NCBI GenBank assembly: GCA_934636045.1 | Contig: CAKTZP010000076.1 | Span: 1 to 9,985, forward strand | Source of the DNA: an uncultured Oscillospiraceae bacterium | GTDB lineage: Bacteria > Bacillota > Clostridia > Oscillospirales > Oscillospiraceae | Direction of reading: 5' to 3' | DNA: 9,985 nt | Shown: positions 1 through 8,793 of the stretch, piece after piece | Layout: each line of letters starts with the position of its first letter | Position numbering within the stretch: position 1 is the stretch's first letter | Program-made: the position numbers and the translations under genes | Notes under the pieces: model-generated | What the model was told of the DNA's origin: nothing | What the model saw: the letters and a program-made list of their open reading frames with translations, nothing else | Database searches by the model: none

Positions 1-663
1 CCACTGCACAGTATGCTCGTGGAAGAAGAAATGGATGGTGTAAGTTAGGTTGATTTCAATCCCCTCTGGGGTACCAGCGGTCAACGTAGCAGTGACATTT
101 CGGTCATCCATTGCAAGCTCGGAAATGGGCTTTTGGGCTACGCTTGGGTCGAAATTGCTGTCAATCAAACCAAGGTCAACTGCGACATAAATCATGACCT
201 GCTGTTGATCAAAAACTAGTATAGTTTTTTCTGGATCGTCGGGGAATTCTGGGTCTTGAATTTTCTTATCGCGTTTCAGCAGAGGAAGATCACTAATTTT
301 AATGGTCTCGACATTCTTCTGCTGACACAGGAAGTCAAGGAAAGGAACACCAAGCAAGTCCCAACCGGTGCAGCTCATCAGGATGAGGTCGGTCTCAAGG
401 ATCTTGCCTTCCAGCTCGAGGTCGGCGACTTTTTCGCCGTTCAGATACAGCTTATCATTCGTCGGCGCGACGGCTGCAGCGATGGAGGCTTCGAGCTGCG
501 CGGTCTCATAGGCCTTGATGGCCTCGAAGAGCGCGAGCTGATGCTCCGTGCCGCTGTACTTCGTCTTCTGCTCGTCGTTCAGCTTTGCGTAGTAGCCGCG
601 GGCGGTGGCGAGGTTCTCGCCCTCAAAGTTTTCCACGGCGCGCAGCAGGTCGAGATAGCTGAT
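1..663 (-). other. Unassigned C-terminal tail of the giant protein (incomplete)
   Basis: Residues 2592-2812 have no InlB signature. About 2592-2655 looks helical and contains [13 protein letters not shown], similar in style to the AYxALTxEQK helical modules of Clostridia surface proteins. The rest is a mix of predicted strands, with Cys2689 and Cys2704, an acidic Pro-rich turn ([10 protein letters not shown]), and a final aromatic strand, [12 protein letters not shown], at the window edge. The DNA of the last 340 bases is visibly more AT-rich than the repeats. No known domain is recognised, and an anchor may follow outside the window. Confidence 0.55.
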
Positions 664-3600
664 CCATTGGGCAGTGATGACGACGTTTTCGGCGGGCATG
701 GTTGTCGGAATTGCCGCATCCCAGCCGTCGAAGAGGTAACCGGCGCGCGTGGGGTCGGCCGGGGAGGTGACCGCCGTGCCGTAGTCCTGCGTGATGGGAG
801 CAATGGCCGTGCCGCCGCCGGTAACGAAGGTGATGGTGTAGCGGTCGACCGTCCAGAGCGCCTTGATGACCATGCTCTTGGCGGGCATGGTGGCCGGAAT
901 TTCCGCATCCCAGCCGGCGAAGGTATAACCGGTCTTTGTGGGTGCTTCGGGCGCGGTGATGGCCGTGCCGTAGTCCTGCGTGATAGATGCAATCTCGCTG
1001 CCGCCGTCGGTGTCAAAGGTGATGGTGTACTGATTGATCTTCCACGTGGCCTTGATGGTCAGGTTGTGCGCGGGCATGGTGGCCGGAATTTCCGTATCCC
1101 ATCCGGCGAAGGTATAACCGGTCTTCGTGGGCGCGGCGGGTGCAGCGATTTCCGTGCCGTAGTCCTGCGTGATAGGCGCAATCGTCGTGCCGCCGTCGGT
1201 GTCAAAGGTGATGGTGTACTGGTTGATCTTCCACTTGGCCTTGAGGGTCAAATTCTCGGCGGGCATGGTCGCTGGAATTTCCTTATCCCAGCCGTCGAAG
1301 GTATAACCGGTCTTCGTCGGCGCGGCGGGTGCAGCGATTTCCGTGCCGTAGTCCTGCGTGATAGGTGCAATCTCGCTGCCGCCGTCGGTGTCAAAGGTGA
1401 TGGTGTACTGGTTGATCTGCCAATTGGCAGTGTATTCGCGGTCACCCGTGCTGCCCTTTTGGATAGTGACGGTCAGATTCCTGTCGCCCTCCAAGCCGGT
1501 GCCGCTCCAACCGAGGAAGGTGTAGCCGGTCTTGGTCGGGTTATTCAGCGTGAAGTCTGCGGTCTCGACGGTATAGGTCTCCGGGCTGCTGACGCCCTCG
1601 GCATCCTGATAGGTGATGGTGTAGGTGATGACCTTCCAGTGCGCCGTCAGGGTGACGTTTGCATCGGTTTCCCAAACCGTCGTTTCGGTAACGCGACTTT
1701 GGCCGTTGAACCAGCCCTCAAAGGTATAACCGGCGCGCTCCGGTGCGGGCAGTGTGCCGAAAGCGGTGCGATAGTCGACGGTTTGCGACGAAATTCCCGG
1801 TGCGCCCTCGTAGCCCTCGTTGAAGGTGACGGTGTAGGTCTTGGCCTTCCAACGGGCGGTGTAGGTCTTGTCGCCGAGATCCTCCGTGCCGATGGTAAGA
1901 ACCTTGTCTTCGCCGTCAAACCAGCCGAGGAAGTTGTAGCCGGTCTTCGTTACGTCGACGGGAAGCGTCGCGCCGACGCCGTAGGTGTATTCGGTGACGT
2001 TGCCTGCGTTGATTTTGCCGCCGTCGGCGTTCAGGGTGACCGTGTAGGTGCTCGGCGTGAAGCTGCCGATGACGGTGACGTCATGCGCGGGCATGGTGGC
2101 GGGCAACTCGCTCCAACCGGAGAAGGTGTGACCCTTCTTTTCCGGGGCAGCGATGGCGGTCAGCGGAGTGTCATATTTCACTGAGAAGGCCTTGTAGACC
2201 TCACCGTCAACCTTGTAAATCAGTTTATAAACGTTGATGCTCCACTGCGCCGTGAGAGTTAGGTCTTCCGCGGGCATGGTGTCGGGAATGTCCTTGTCCC
2301 AACCATCGAAGGTGTAGCCCTCCTTGGTGGGGTTAGCCGGGGCGGTGATGGCCGTGCCGTAGTCCTGCGTGATAGCGTCCACAGTCGTGCCGCCGTCGGT
2401 GTCAAAGGTAATGGTGTACGGATTGACCTTCCAATTGGCGGTGTAGGTACGGTTGCCCGTGCTGCCCTTTTGGATGGTGACGGTCATTTCGCTGCCCGTC
2501 AGCCCCGTGCCGCTCCAACCGAGGAAGGTATAGCCGGTCTTGGTCGGGTTATTCAGCGTGAAGTCGTCGGTCTCGACGGTGTAGGTCGCCGGGTTGCTGA
2601 CGCCCTCGGCGTCCTGATAGGTAACGGTATAGGTGATAATTTCCCATTTTGCCGTTACGGTGGCGTTATCGGCGGTCGTCCAGACGACGCCGGCCTTGAG
2701 CTCCTGCTCGCCGTTGAACCAGCCGAGGAAGTCATAGCCGGTGCGCTCGGGGGAGGGAAGCGTGTCGACCGCGGTGTCGAAGGTGACATTCTGCGGGTCG
2801 ATGCCGGTCGCGCCGTCGTAGCCAAGCGAGAAGGTGAGAGCATAGGTGTTCGGCGTCCAGTGGGCGTAGAGAATGGTGGCCTTCGTAAAGGCGGATTTGC
2901 TCCCTGCGGTGATCAGCGTGCCGTCCGTTTCCCCGGTGAACCAACCGTCGAATTTGTAGCCGGTGCGTTCGGGGGAGGGCAGGTCGCCGAGCTCGGCGTC
3001 GAAGGTGGCGTTCCTCGTCTCAGTCTCGGGCGTTTCGCCGTAGTTGCAGTTCAGCGTAAGCGTGACCGTGACGGGCGTCCACAGTGCGGTGATAGCGAGG
3101 TCACGCGCGGGCATGGTGTCGGGAATCGCTTCCGTCCAACCGGCAAAGGTATAACCGGTGCGGGTCGGGTCGGCGGGCTTCACGATTTCCGTGCCAAAAG
3201 GAACATTGCCTTGCGTGTAGTCCTCAGACGAAGTCTGTCCGCCGCCGAAATTCCATGTGAGCTTGTAGCTGTTGACCGTCCACGTGGCCTTGACCGTCAG
3301 ATTGTTCGCGGGCATCGTATCCGGGAGCGCGGGGCTCCATCCGGTGAAGGTGTGACCTTCCTTGATGGGGGAAACCGGGGCGGAGATTGATGCTTCAAAT
3401 TTATAGGTCTGCTGCGCAATGGTGCTGCCGCCGTCGGTGTCAAAGGTGACGGTGTAGCTCTTGCGGGTGTACTCATAGCGCACGACCGTCGTGCCGTCCG
3501 GTTTGATCGTGACGGTCTGCGCAGCGGGCGCGGTGAAGCCGGTGTAGCTCTTGACCGCCGGTGTGACCTCGGCGTCGGAGGTGCCATAGCCTACAACGGT

Positions 3601-6600
3601 TTCCTTCAGCGCATAGCCGCCCTCGAGCGTTTCAAGGTAGTGCTCAACCTTGTAGCCGGTCTGGTCGTTTGGCTTCCAGATGGCATAGAGGTCGACATTC
3701 GCGCCATGCGTGGCGGACAGGTTGCTGACCTTCTGCTCGTCTTCATAAATCGCCTTATCCGCATCCGGGTCGGTGTTCCAACCGAGGAAGGTGTAACCAA
3801 CGCGGGTGAAGGTGTTCTTGCGCAGCGGCAATTCTTGGTCGTAGAAATAGTCCCGAGAATCCATTGCGCCGGTACCGCCATTGGCATTGTAGCGAATTGT
3901 GTACAGGTTTGCCGTGTAAACGGCGTACAGCGTTACCGTACCAGAGGTGGCCAGATCGGATACATTCTGCTTGTCGCTGTATTGAATGGAATTGCTATCC
4001 TTCTGGGTGTTCCAACCGGCAAAGCGATAACCGGTGGGCGGAGTAAAGGTGCAGGGATTGAGATAAGCAGGGTCGCCGTAGATCATTCCCTGCGGTTCCA
4101 TTTTGCCGGAGCCCTTGCCGGGGTCAAAGAGGATGGTGTACTTGTTCGGCGTCCACTTGGCGTAGAGGTCGATATTGCCCGGCTCGGTGATATCTTTCGG
4201 CGTATCCCCGTCCTTGTAGTCTGCCGGGTAGGTTTCGCCAGATTTCAGACCCCAACCGGCGAAGGTGTAGCCTTCACGGGTGTAGGCGTTTTTCCTCAAG
4301 GGGACTTCGTAGCCGATTTCGATGATCTGGGTAGATTCCTCGCCAGTGTTGTTCATGGCGTGGAAGGTGACGGTAAAGAATTTGCGTTCGACGCTCTTGT
4401 ACTGCGCGGTGTAGGTGGTGTCTTCCGTAGCCGCAGTGATCTCCGGCGACCAGCCGGCGAAGGTGTAGCGGTAGTTATCATCCATCGCCTTATCGGTGCT
4501 GCCCTTGAAGCTGGGGATTTTACCCTTCTCGTAGACCTCAGTCGTCTTGGTGCCGTCAACGTCCCATGTGATCGTCGCGCCGGTCTTCGGAATTTCCTTG
4601 CCCTTGTTCAGCAGTTCCTTACAAACCGAGCAGTAGGTGTCGCCGGTGTAGCCGGGCGCGGTGAGGGTCGGCTCCTTGGCGTTGCGAATTTCCTCCGTGT
4701 GCCCGGTGGCGGGAATTTCTTCCATACCGGAGAGCGTTTTGCCGCAGACGGAGCACTTCGTACCGGCTTTGTGTCCGGGCTCGGTGCAGGTTGCCTTCTT
4801 TTTAGCGACATCGACGGGCTTGTGCCCGGTTGCAGCGACGTCTTCGGCTTTCGTCGCCTTGCAAACTGTGCAGGTGAAGGTCTTAACGCCCTTTCCTTCG
4901 CAGGTAGGCTCGGTGGTGATAACGCCCTCGTCCCACGTGTGACCGGTCGCGGGGATATCTTCCGTGTAGGTCTCCTTGCAGACCGTGCAGGTAAAGGTCT
5001 TGACACCCGTGGTCTCGCAGCCTGCGGCGGTCGTGACTTCACCGCCGTTCCACTGGTGCCCAGCGGCGGGAACTTCTGTCTGCTCGACCAGAATTTCGTT
5101 GCAGACCGAGCAATGCTTGCCCTCCGTCAGGCCGGTTTTCGTGCAAGTAGGCGCAACTGCAGCGTCAATCACCTCGGTGTGTCCCTTTGCAGGAATTTCC
5201 GTCTGCGCTACAAGCACCTCATTGCAGACGGAGCAATGCTTGCCCTCGGTCAGACCGGTTTTCGTGCAGGTGGGCTCGACCGCCGGGTCGATAACCTCGG
5301 TGTGCCCCTTGGCGGGAATTACTGTAATACCGGATAGAGTCGTATGACAAACAGAGCATCTGGTGCCCGCAGTGTAGCCGGGTTTGGTGCAGGTTGCGGG
5401 CTGTTCGGGAACTTCAACACCGGTGTGCCCGGTTGCATTGATGGGCTCGGTTTTGGTTGCGTTACAGACCGTGCAGGTATAGGTTTTTTCGCCCTTCTCG
5501 GTGCAGGTGGGAGCAGTGGTGACCTTTCCCTCGTCCCATTTGTGACCGGTTGCGTTGATGGTTTCGGTCTTGGTTTCCGTTTTGCAGACTGTGCAGGTAA
5601 AGGTCTTGACGCCGTCGGTCTCACATTTCGCGGGCGTCGTGACCTTCCCCTCATCCCATTTGTGCTCAGCGAGGGGAGTTTTTTCCCCCTTTTTGATTGT
5701 TGTACCGCAGGTTTTGCAGACGGTGTCGCCGGTGTAGCCCTTTTCGGTACAGGTAGCTTCCTTGACACCTTTCAGTTCTGTGCTCTCGTGCTGACAAGCC
5801 CAGCTGGCCTTGAGGGTCAGGTCGGAGAAAGCGAGAAGCTCTACATCGTCCCATTTTTCATTAACAAGATCGAATTTGCTAAAAGCAGAATAGCCGACAG
5901 TGCCGGTGATGAGCCAGCCGTCGAATTTGTAACCGTCGCGGGAATAGGCGCATTCTGGTAGTTCGTAGAATTCGCTGGAATTTCCGTTTGGAATTTTGAC
6001 CGCGTTCATTGTACCGCTGCCGCCGTTGGGCTCAAAGCTGACGGTGTACTTTTGGAATTCATTAAATTGTGCCGTAAAGTCAACATCTTTGTGCGGATTA
6101 AAGCCCCAGCCATCGATTTCACCCTCGATATAAGGTTCCCAGCGATTTGCAAAGCTGTAGGTATAGTCTTCGGTTTCCGGCCTCGTTGGTGTGGGATTAT
6201 TGAAATCATCCCACGCAGCAGTTTGTTCGCAGGTATACCAACCCTCTTGGAGAACGGTGCCGTCCCAGTTGAACCAGCGGACGTGGTATTCGTGGAGTTT
6301 CCATTGGGCATAGAGGGTGAGACTTTCGCTGACGGTGATTTCAGCCTTGTCGTCGTACTTTGTGCCTGAGCCGTCTGCGGCGGTGTTCCAACCGGCAAAG
6401 TCGTAGTCCGCGCGGGTGAAGGTGTTCGCGCTCAGCGTAATGGTCGAGCCGGGCGCGGCTGACTGCGTACCCATCGTGCCATCGCCGCCATTGGCGTTAA
6501 AGGTAATGACCGGATTCTGCGTCCACTGCGCATAGAGCGGGGTGGCCTCGGCGAAGCTGGTCGTCTCGCCGTCAGCATATGGATTGCCTGTTCCGTCCGC

Positions 6601-8436
6601 AGCGGTGTTCCAGCCGGTAAAGCTGTAGCCCTCGCGGGTAAAGGTGTTCGCCGCGAGCGTAAATTTCACGCCGGACTTGGCATTCTGTTTCGTCGTCGTT
6701 TCGGTACCGTCGTTGGCATGGAACGTGATCTCAATATCCTCCGGCGCGCCGCTGCCCCAAGTGCCGGTGTTGTAGTAGACGGCGGCAGGGGCACTAAGTC
6801 CAGCAGTTTCCGTGTAACTGCCGTCTGCGTTATGAAGCTTGGCGGGCGTGATGGAAATCTCATGTGCCGTCACGCTGGTGTTCTTCTGGGTATACTGGTA
6901 CGTCTTGTCCTCCGTACCGGGGGAGCCCTGCTGATTATAGACGCCGGTGCCCTCACCGGAGCAGATATCTGCGCCGCCTGCGGTGGTGTAGATGTAGCCG
7001 TCGGCGGTCAGCGTACCGTTAACGTCCACCTTCACGTCGGCAAGAGGCGGGCGAGAGCCTGTCCGTCCGGGGGCATAGACTACCGGAATGAACTGTGCGT
7101 TACCGGCGCCACAGTAGCCGCCCCACTCATCCGCATCGTAGATGTAGATGCTCTTGCCGCTGGACACCGCCAACTCAGCATCCTTGGCGATTGTGATTTG
7201 TACTCCCGGTAACAGCGCCGCAGTCTGCTTGATGGTCAGCTTGCTGCCGGTGGTCAGATTGATGGTCATGTTGTTGGTCAGCGGCAGAACATAGCTGCTG
7301 GAGTTGACGCTCACGCCTGCCAGCTTCAGATTCAGGCTGTTGAGCTCCGCTGTGCCGTCGATGGTGTAGATGATACGGTCAGTGGCGCCGTCATACGCCT
7401 TGGTCAGACTGCCGGAGAGTAGCTTGAACATACCGTCATTACCAATGAAGTTGATTACAGTATCACGTATTTTAGTTAGAATAAACTTGGCGGTAACACC
7501 CGTGTAGGTCTTTTCGATTGCTCCGGCGTATAATGTAAGAGGAACCTCGATGTTTTGCACATAATACTGATTAAACGGAAATACCTTATTGCCCATATTG
7601 GAAGAGGCTGTGCCGCCTCGGAAGTCCGTAATTTGATAGAACTCATATACAGTGGCACCAGCTTCTGCCAAAACTGAACCAGAGCCGGTAATATAGCCCC
7701 AAGCGCAGAGTTTGCCACCGTTCTTCACAGTAATGCAACTGTTATTTTCCATAACGATGTGTCCGTAGTCACCGACACAATAACCTTTTGCACCACCAGT
7801 CGATGCGAAGTAGTGCCCGCCTAAGCTAATCGTACCCTCCAACATAATTGTTGTTCCTGTTGACATGGTAAGGGTTCGGAAAGGCTTGGGAGAGGTGAGA
7901 TTGTCATTTCGAAGAAGCGATATATCGGGGTCTGTATAAACAGATTTAGCTGAATCACACGGAATCAAAAGAAGAACGCCCTTGGGGACGGTGAGATTTT
8001 CTGTAATCGTTGCGTCCTTTTCAAGACGTACCGTATCACCGCTCTTGGCGGCGGCGAGGGCTTCGGAGAGGGTTGCGTATGTAGTTGAGCCAATACTGGC
8101 TTCGCCATCGGCGGCGTAGGCGGCAATGGCATTATTTTCAGCGGCCGGAGCTACCTCGGGCGGCGCAAAATCGGCAGGAGCGGAGGAAGCGGGGAGCGCC
8201 TCGGTGGGCGCGGGGCTTCCTGTCGAAGCATCGGGCTCCACTGCTTCCGTGGCATCGGGGGATTTGGACTTGTCCTCGGAGGCAGGCTCGGTCGCAAGAG
8301 GATCGACCGTCTCTTCGATGACGGCAGCGGGGTCATGGGCGACGGGAGCGGACGCAAAGACGCCTGTGGGCAGAATACCCGCAAGCATCACAAACGCCAG
8401 CAGCGCCGCCAATAGTCGTTTTGCGGTCAAATTCAT
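1..8436 (-). CDS. Giant secreted InlB B-repeat surface protein (3' end beyond window)
   Basis: The reading frame stays open for 2812 codons from the ATG at 8436-8434 to base 1, so the C-terminus is missing. The start is supported by an AGAGG ribosome binding site nine bases upstream and by a signal peptide beginning at Met1. In order, I see: signal peptide 1-28; Pro/Ala/Ser/Glu linker to about 107; beta-rich region 111-567; InlB-type modules 568-879; ten Cys/His repeats 881-1286; InlB-type modules 1287-1587; a YxVEHYxE module 1594-1658; fourteen further InlB modules 1661-2591; an unassigned tail 2592-2812. There are 21 copies of the aromatic-x-GW signature ([14 protein letters not shown] and so on) plus one divergent module. 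InlB B-repeats are small beta-grasp-like domains that form rigid stalks on exported proteins, so a cell-surface or secreted adhesin-like role is likely, but no ligand or enzyme domain is visible. No SLH or LPxTG anchor lies within the window; one could follow downstream. Function is unknown. Confidence 0.93.
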   Translation of the reverse strand, partial: MNLTAKRLLAALLAFVMLAGILPTGVFASAPVAHDPAAVIEETVDPLATEPASEDKSKSPDATEAVEPDASTGSPAPTEALPASSAPADFAPPEVAPAAENNAIAAYAADGEASIGSTTYATLSEALAAAKSGDTVRLEKDATITENLTVPKGVLLLIPCDSAKSVYTDPDISLLRNDNLTSPKPFRTLTMSTGTTIMLEGTISLGGHYFASTGGAKGYCVGDYGHIVMENNSCITVKNGGKLCAWGYITGSGSVLAEAGATVYEFYQITDFRGGTASSNMGNKVFPFNQYYVQNIEVPLTLYAGAIEKTYTGVTAKFILTKIRDTVINFIGNDGMFKLLSGSLTKAYDGATDRIIYTIDGTAELNSLNLKLAGVSVNSSSYVLPLTNNMTINLTTGSKLTIKQTAALLPGVQITIAKDAELAVSSGKSIYIYDADEWGGYCGAGNAQFIPVVYAPGRTGSRPPLADVKVDVNGTLTADGYIYTTAGGADICSGEGTGVYNQQGSPGTEDKTYQYTQKNTSVTAHEISITPAKLHNADGSYTETAGLSAPAAVYYNTGTWGSGAPEDIEITFHANDGTETTTKQNAKSGVKFTLAANTFTREGYSFTGWNTAADGTGNPYADGETTSFAEATPLYAQWTQNPVITFNANGGDGTMGTQSAAPGSTITLSANTFTRADYDFAGWNTAADGSGTKYDDKAEITVSESLTLYAQWKLHEYHVRWFNWDGTVLQEGWYTCEQTAAWDDFNNPTPTRPETEDYTYSFANRWEPYIEGEIDGWGFNPHKDVDFTAQFNEFQKYTVSFEPNGGSGTMNAVKIPNGNSSEFYELPECAYSRDGYKFDGWLITGTVGYSAFSKFDLVNEKWDDVELLAFSDLTLKASWACQHESTELKGVKEATCTEKGYTGDTVCKTCGTTIKKGEKTPLAEHKWDEGKVTTPAKCETDGVKTFTCTVCKTETKTETINATGHKWDEGKVTTAPTCTEKGEKTYTCTVCNATKTEPINATGHTGVEVPEQPATCTKPGYTAGTRCSVCHTTLSGITVIPAKGHTEVIDPAVEPTCTKTGLTEGKHCSVCNEVLVAQTEIPAKGHTEVIDAAVAPTCTKTGLTEGKHCSVCNEILVEQTEVPAAGHQWNGGEVTTAAGCETTGVKTFTCTVCKETYTEDIPATGHTWDEGVITTEPTCEGKGVKTFTCTVCKATKAEDVAATGHKPVDVAKKKATCTEPGHKAGTKCSVCGKTLSGMEEIPATGHTEEIRNAKEPTLTAPGYTGDTYCSVCKELLNKGKEIPKTGATITWDVDGTKTTEVYEKGKIPSFKGSTDKAMDDNYRYTFAGWSPEITAATEDTTYTAQYKSVERKFFTVTFHAMNNTGEESTQIIEIGYEVPLRKNAYTREGYTFAGWGLKSGETYPADYKDGDTPKDITEPGNIDLYAKWTPNKYTILFDPGKGSGKMEPQGMIYGDPAYLNPCTFTPPTGYRFAGWNTQKDSNSIQYSDKQNVSDLATSGTVTLYAVYTANLYTIRYNANGGTGAMDSRDYFYDQELPLRKNTFTRVGYTFLGWNTDPDADKAIYEDEQKVSNLSATHGANVDLYAIWKPNDQTGYKVEHYLETLEGGYALKETVVGYGTSDAEVTPAVKSYTGFTAPAAQTVTIKPDGTTVVRYEYTRKSYTVTFDTDGGSTIAQQTYKFEASISAPVSPIKEGHTFTGWSPALPDTMPANNLTVKATWTVNSYKLTWNFGGGQTSSEDYTQGNVPFGTEIVKPADPTRTGYTFAGWTEAIPDTMPARDLAITALWTPVTVTLTLNCNYGETPETETRNATFDAELGDLPSPERTGYKFDGWFTGETDGTLITAGSKSAFTKATILYAHWTPNTYALTFSLGYDGATGIDPQNVTFDTAVDTLPSPERTGYDFLGWFNGEQELKAGVVWTTADNATVTAKWEIITYTVTYQDAEGVSNPATYTVETDDFTLNNPTKTGYTFLGWSGTGLTGSEMTVTIQKGSTGNRTYTANWKVNPYTITFDTDGGTTVDAITQDYGTAITAPANPTKEGYTFDGWDKDIPDTMPAEDLTLTAQWSINVYKLIYKVDGEVYKAFSVKYDTPLTAIAAPEKKGHTFSGWSELPATMPAHDVTVIGSFTPSTYTVTLNADGGKINAGNVTEYTYGVGATLPVDVTKTGYNFLGWFDGEDKVLTIGTEDLGDKTYTARWKAKTYTVTFNEGYEGAPGISSQTVDYRTAFGTLPAPERAGYTFEGWFNGQSRVTETTVWETDANVTLTAHWKVITYTITYQDAEGVSSPETYTVETADFTLNNPTKTGYTFLGWSGTGLEGDRNLTVTIQKGSTGDREYTANWQINQYTITFDTDGGSEIAPITQDYGTEIAAPAAPTKTGYTFDGWDKEIPATMPAENLTLKAKWKINQYTITFDTDGGTTIAPITQDYGTEIAAPAAPTKTGYTFAGWDTEIPATMPAHNLTIKATWKINQYTITFDTDGGSEIASITQDYGTAITAPEAPTKTGYTFAGWDAEIPATMPAKSMVIKALWTVDRYTITFVTGGGTAIAPITQDYGTAVTSPADPTRAGYLFDGWDAAIPTTMPAENVVITAQWISYLDLLRAVENFEGENLATARGYYAKLNDEQKTKYSGTEHQLALFEAIKAYETAQLEASIAAAVAPTNDKLYLNGEKVADLELEGKILETDLILMSCTGWDLLGVPFLDFLCQQKNVETIKISDLPLLKRDKKIQDPEFPDDPEKTILVFDQQQVMIYVAVDLGLIDSNFDPSVAQKPISELAMDDRNVTATLTAGTPEGIEINLTYTIHFFFHEHTVQW
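664..1407 (-). repeat. Four tandem 63-residue InlB modules (189-base period)
   Basis: Residues 2344-2591 are four consecutive A-type modules starting at Tyr2344, 2407, 2470 and 2533, exactly 63 residues apart. The first two units match at 56 of 63 positions. The DNA is also conserved: tcaaaggt followed by a shared stretch occurs at 1013, 1202 and 1391, spaced 189 bases. The fourth unit ([12 protein letters not shown]) is the most diverged. Confidence 0.9.
1420..2418 (-). repeat. InlB superblock 2 (five modules)
   Basis: Residues 2007-2339 repeat the A-B-C-D-E order of superblock 1, offset by about 336 residues at D and E. The E modules match at about 57 of 68 aligned positions. In DNA, for example, gctgcccttttgga occurs at 1450 and 2461, 1011 bases apart, which equals 337 codons. 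The block duplication is therefore visible at nucleotide level. The A, B and C pairs are more diverged. Confidence 0.8.
2431..3456 (-). repeat. InlB superblock 1 (five modules)
   Basis: Residues 1661-2002 contain five modules in a fixed order: A, DTDGG with DTMPA (from 1661); B, beginning YKL (from 1724); C, about 1790-1860; D, with [16 protein letters not shown] (1865-1931); E, with [10 protein letters not shown] and [16 protein letters not shown] (1936-2002). The same order recurs in the next block. Confidence 0.8.
3463..3657 (-). other. YxVEHYxE module (MucBP-like) in the giant protein
   Basis: Residues 1594-1658 begin [15 protein letters not shown] and end [10 protein letters not shown]. 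This pattern, an initial YxVEHYxE strand, a middle GxxxAEVTP phrase and a final RYEY strand, is common in Gram-positive repeat surface proteins and resembles MucBP-type modules. It separates the second group of InlB modules from the superblocks. The MucBP relation is only a likeness. Confidence 0.5.
3676..4578 (-). repeat. Second group of InlB-type modules (four)
   Basis: Residues 1287-1347 form a WDVDGT-type module ([10 protein letters not shown], ending YTAQY) of the same class as the divergent module before the Cys/His array, so the array is flanked on both sides by related stretches. Three longer InlB modules follow at about 1353-1428, 1432-1507 and 1511-1587, carrying [14 protein letters not shown] and GYTFLGW, with LYAKW, LYAVY and LYAIW ends. 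Confidence 0.82.
4579..5796 (-). repeat. Ten tandem Cys/His repeats in the giant protein
   Basis: Residues 881-1286 consist of ten units of 39-45 residues, each ending in Gly-His or Glu-His except the last, which ends KTG. Nine have three cysteines as C-x9-C-x2-C (type [13 protein letters not shown]) or C-x10-C-x2-C (type B, GxxCSVC-like). The order is B A A B B, then B A A B B. Units start near residues 881, 926, 966, 1005, 1046, 1087, 1128, 1167, 1206 and 1247. Units 5 and 6 are identical at 35 of 41 positions. I have seen such units in Clostridia surface proteins but know of no assigned function. Three Cys and one His per unit could bind a metal such as zinc; that is an inference. Confidence 0.85.
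5800..6735 (-). repeat. First group of InlB-type modules (four)
   Basis: Residues 568-638 and 643-712 are typical InlB B-repeats: beta-strand, NDG or NGG turn, GYSFTGWNT or YDFAGWNT, and an LYAQW end. Residues 716-791 form a divergent module built on WFNWDGT and ending FTAQF, in which the central GW is replaced by ANRW. Residues 797-879 form a longer module with [10 protein letters not shown] and GYKFDGW, ending LKASW. The Cys/His array starts directly after it. Confidence 0.85.
6736..8106 (-). other. N-terminal beta-rich, probably beta-helical region of the giant protein
   Basis: Residues 111-567 follow the linker. They open with a stretch, [19 protein letters not shown], that commonly begins pectin-lyase-like or beta-helix regions of secreted proteins. 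Short beta-strand phrases of the form xxIxVxxGxxL then recur, for example around residues 225-262 and 388-425, with a W/Y/D-rich segment near 430-442 ([14 protein letters not shown]). I recall similar segments in other Clostridia repeat proteins, but no function. The fold is inferred from rhythm only. Much of residues 146-332 is visibly more AT-rich than the repeats downstream. Confidence 0.5.
8353..8436 (-). other. Signal peptide of the giant protein
   Basis: Residues 1-28 have a short basic n-region (MNLTAKR), a hydrophobic core rich in Leu and Ala (about residues 8-22), and a V-F-A site before Ser29, a good signal peptidase I context; cleavage after Ala30 is also possible. This directs the protein to Sec export. 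There is no lipobox Cys, so it is not a lipoprotein. Confidence 0.88.
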
Positions 8437-8445
8437 ATCTTTCTA

Positions 8446-8450
8446 CCTCT
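8446..8450 (-). promoter_or_regulatory. Ribosome binding site of the giant gene
   Basis: AGAGG on the minus strand, nine bases before the ATG at 8436. It is a fair Shine-Dalgarno sequence and supports this start. I could not find a convincing promoter with both -35 and -10 boxes between here and the repeat island. Confidence 0.7.
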
Positions 8451-8557
8451 CATTTGTGGCGCATTCTCAGGGAAAATGCAAAAGGTGTGTGTACGGAGTG
8501 CGGGGATAGGTGGGGGTGTGTGGGAATGGTGTGCGGTTTCGATTTTTTGAATTGTAG

Positions 8558-8579
8558 GGGACGGCGTCCTCGACGTCCC
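8558..8579. repeat. Short inverted repeat GGGACG/CGTCCC
   Basis: GGGACG at 8558-8563 pairs with CGTCCC at 8574-8579 across a ten-base loop. The context, ttgtaggggacggcgtcctc then gacgtcccg, resembles a third intergenic repeat family of gut Firmicutes. It marks the edge of the island nearest the giant gene. No T-run follows, so it is not a clear terminator. Confidence 0.5.
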
Positions 8580-8620
8580 GTTGCCGGTAGCGTCGGTTTT
8601 GGCGCAAGCCGCATCGATTG

Positions 8621-8646
8621 CGACCCCTCAGTTACGACCCCTCAGT
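8621..8646. repeat. 12-base direct repeat at the edge of repeat P copy 1
   Basis: CGACCCCTCAGT occurs at 8621-8632 and again at 8635-8646, separated by TA. The second copy runs into repeat P. It may be a small duplication made when the element arrived, or local slippage. Confidence 0.7.
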
Positions 8647-8692
8647 CAGCTTCGCTGACAGCTCCGCTTCGTAAGGGGAGCCGAGGGGGCTG
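8640..8692. repeat. Interspersed repeat P, copy 1
   Basis: Contains the hairpin GTCAGC-TTC-GCTGAC (8645-8659), then AGCTCCGCTTCG, then aaggggagccgaggggg and ctg. A related copy in the same orientation closes the island at 8929-8978. I associate this type with repeats in gut Firmicutes genomes. Confidence 0.7.
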
Positions 8693-8697
8693 TGGTG

Positions 8698-8735
8698 GAC
8701 GGATTGCCACGGCCGCAAGCGGCCTCGCAATGACA
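8698..8735. repeat. 38-base near-palindromic repeat R, copy 1
   Basis: The copy begins gacggattgcc and ends cgcaatgaca. Its arms ATTGC/GCAAT and GGCCGC/GCGGCC surround a central AA, giving a strong hairpin with a small internal bulge. It is identical to copies 2 and 3 over all 38 bases. Similar ATTGCcac...GCAATGAC hairpins are familiar from intergenic regions of many bacteria. Confidence 0.9.
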
Positions 8736-8750
8736 CGGGGGGAGCCAAGG

Positions 8751-8784
8751 ACTCCTGCAAAGGGGGAGCCGAGGGGGCTGTGGT
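8751..8784. repeat. Interspersed repeat P, truncated copy
   Basis: Begins actcctgcaaa and continues ggggagccgagggggctg, matching only the right half of repeat P copy 1; the GTCAGC hairpin half is missing. It lies between R copies 1 and 2. Confidence 0.55.
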
Positions 8785-8793
8785 GGGGAAGGG

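Noticed and set aside
256..2184. Plus-strand open frame of 642 codons
   Set aside because: It is the antisense shadow of the InlB array: its repeats have the same 189-base period, its residues are mostly Gly/Arg/Val-rich reverse images, and it has no ribosome binding site or signal sequence.
2470..3390. Plus-strand open frame of 306 codons
   Set aside because: Antisense shadow of the superblock region, repeating phrases already seen in the 256-2184 shadow; the minus frame has clear InlB modules.
3640..5337. Plus-strand open frame of 565 codons
   Set aside because: Antisense to the Cys/His array and InlB modules; long only because the GC-rich codon pattern suppresses stops on the other strand.
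8461..8479. GCATT...AATGC inverted repeat in the leader of the giant gene
   Set aside because: Only five base pairs with a nine-base loop; too weak to call a regulatory hairpin.
8551..8556. TACAAT on the minus strand as a -10 box for the giant gene
   Set aside because: It lies at the edge of a repeat element and there is no recognisable -35 box at the right distance.
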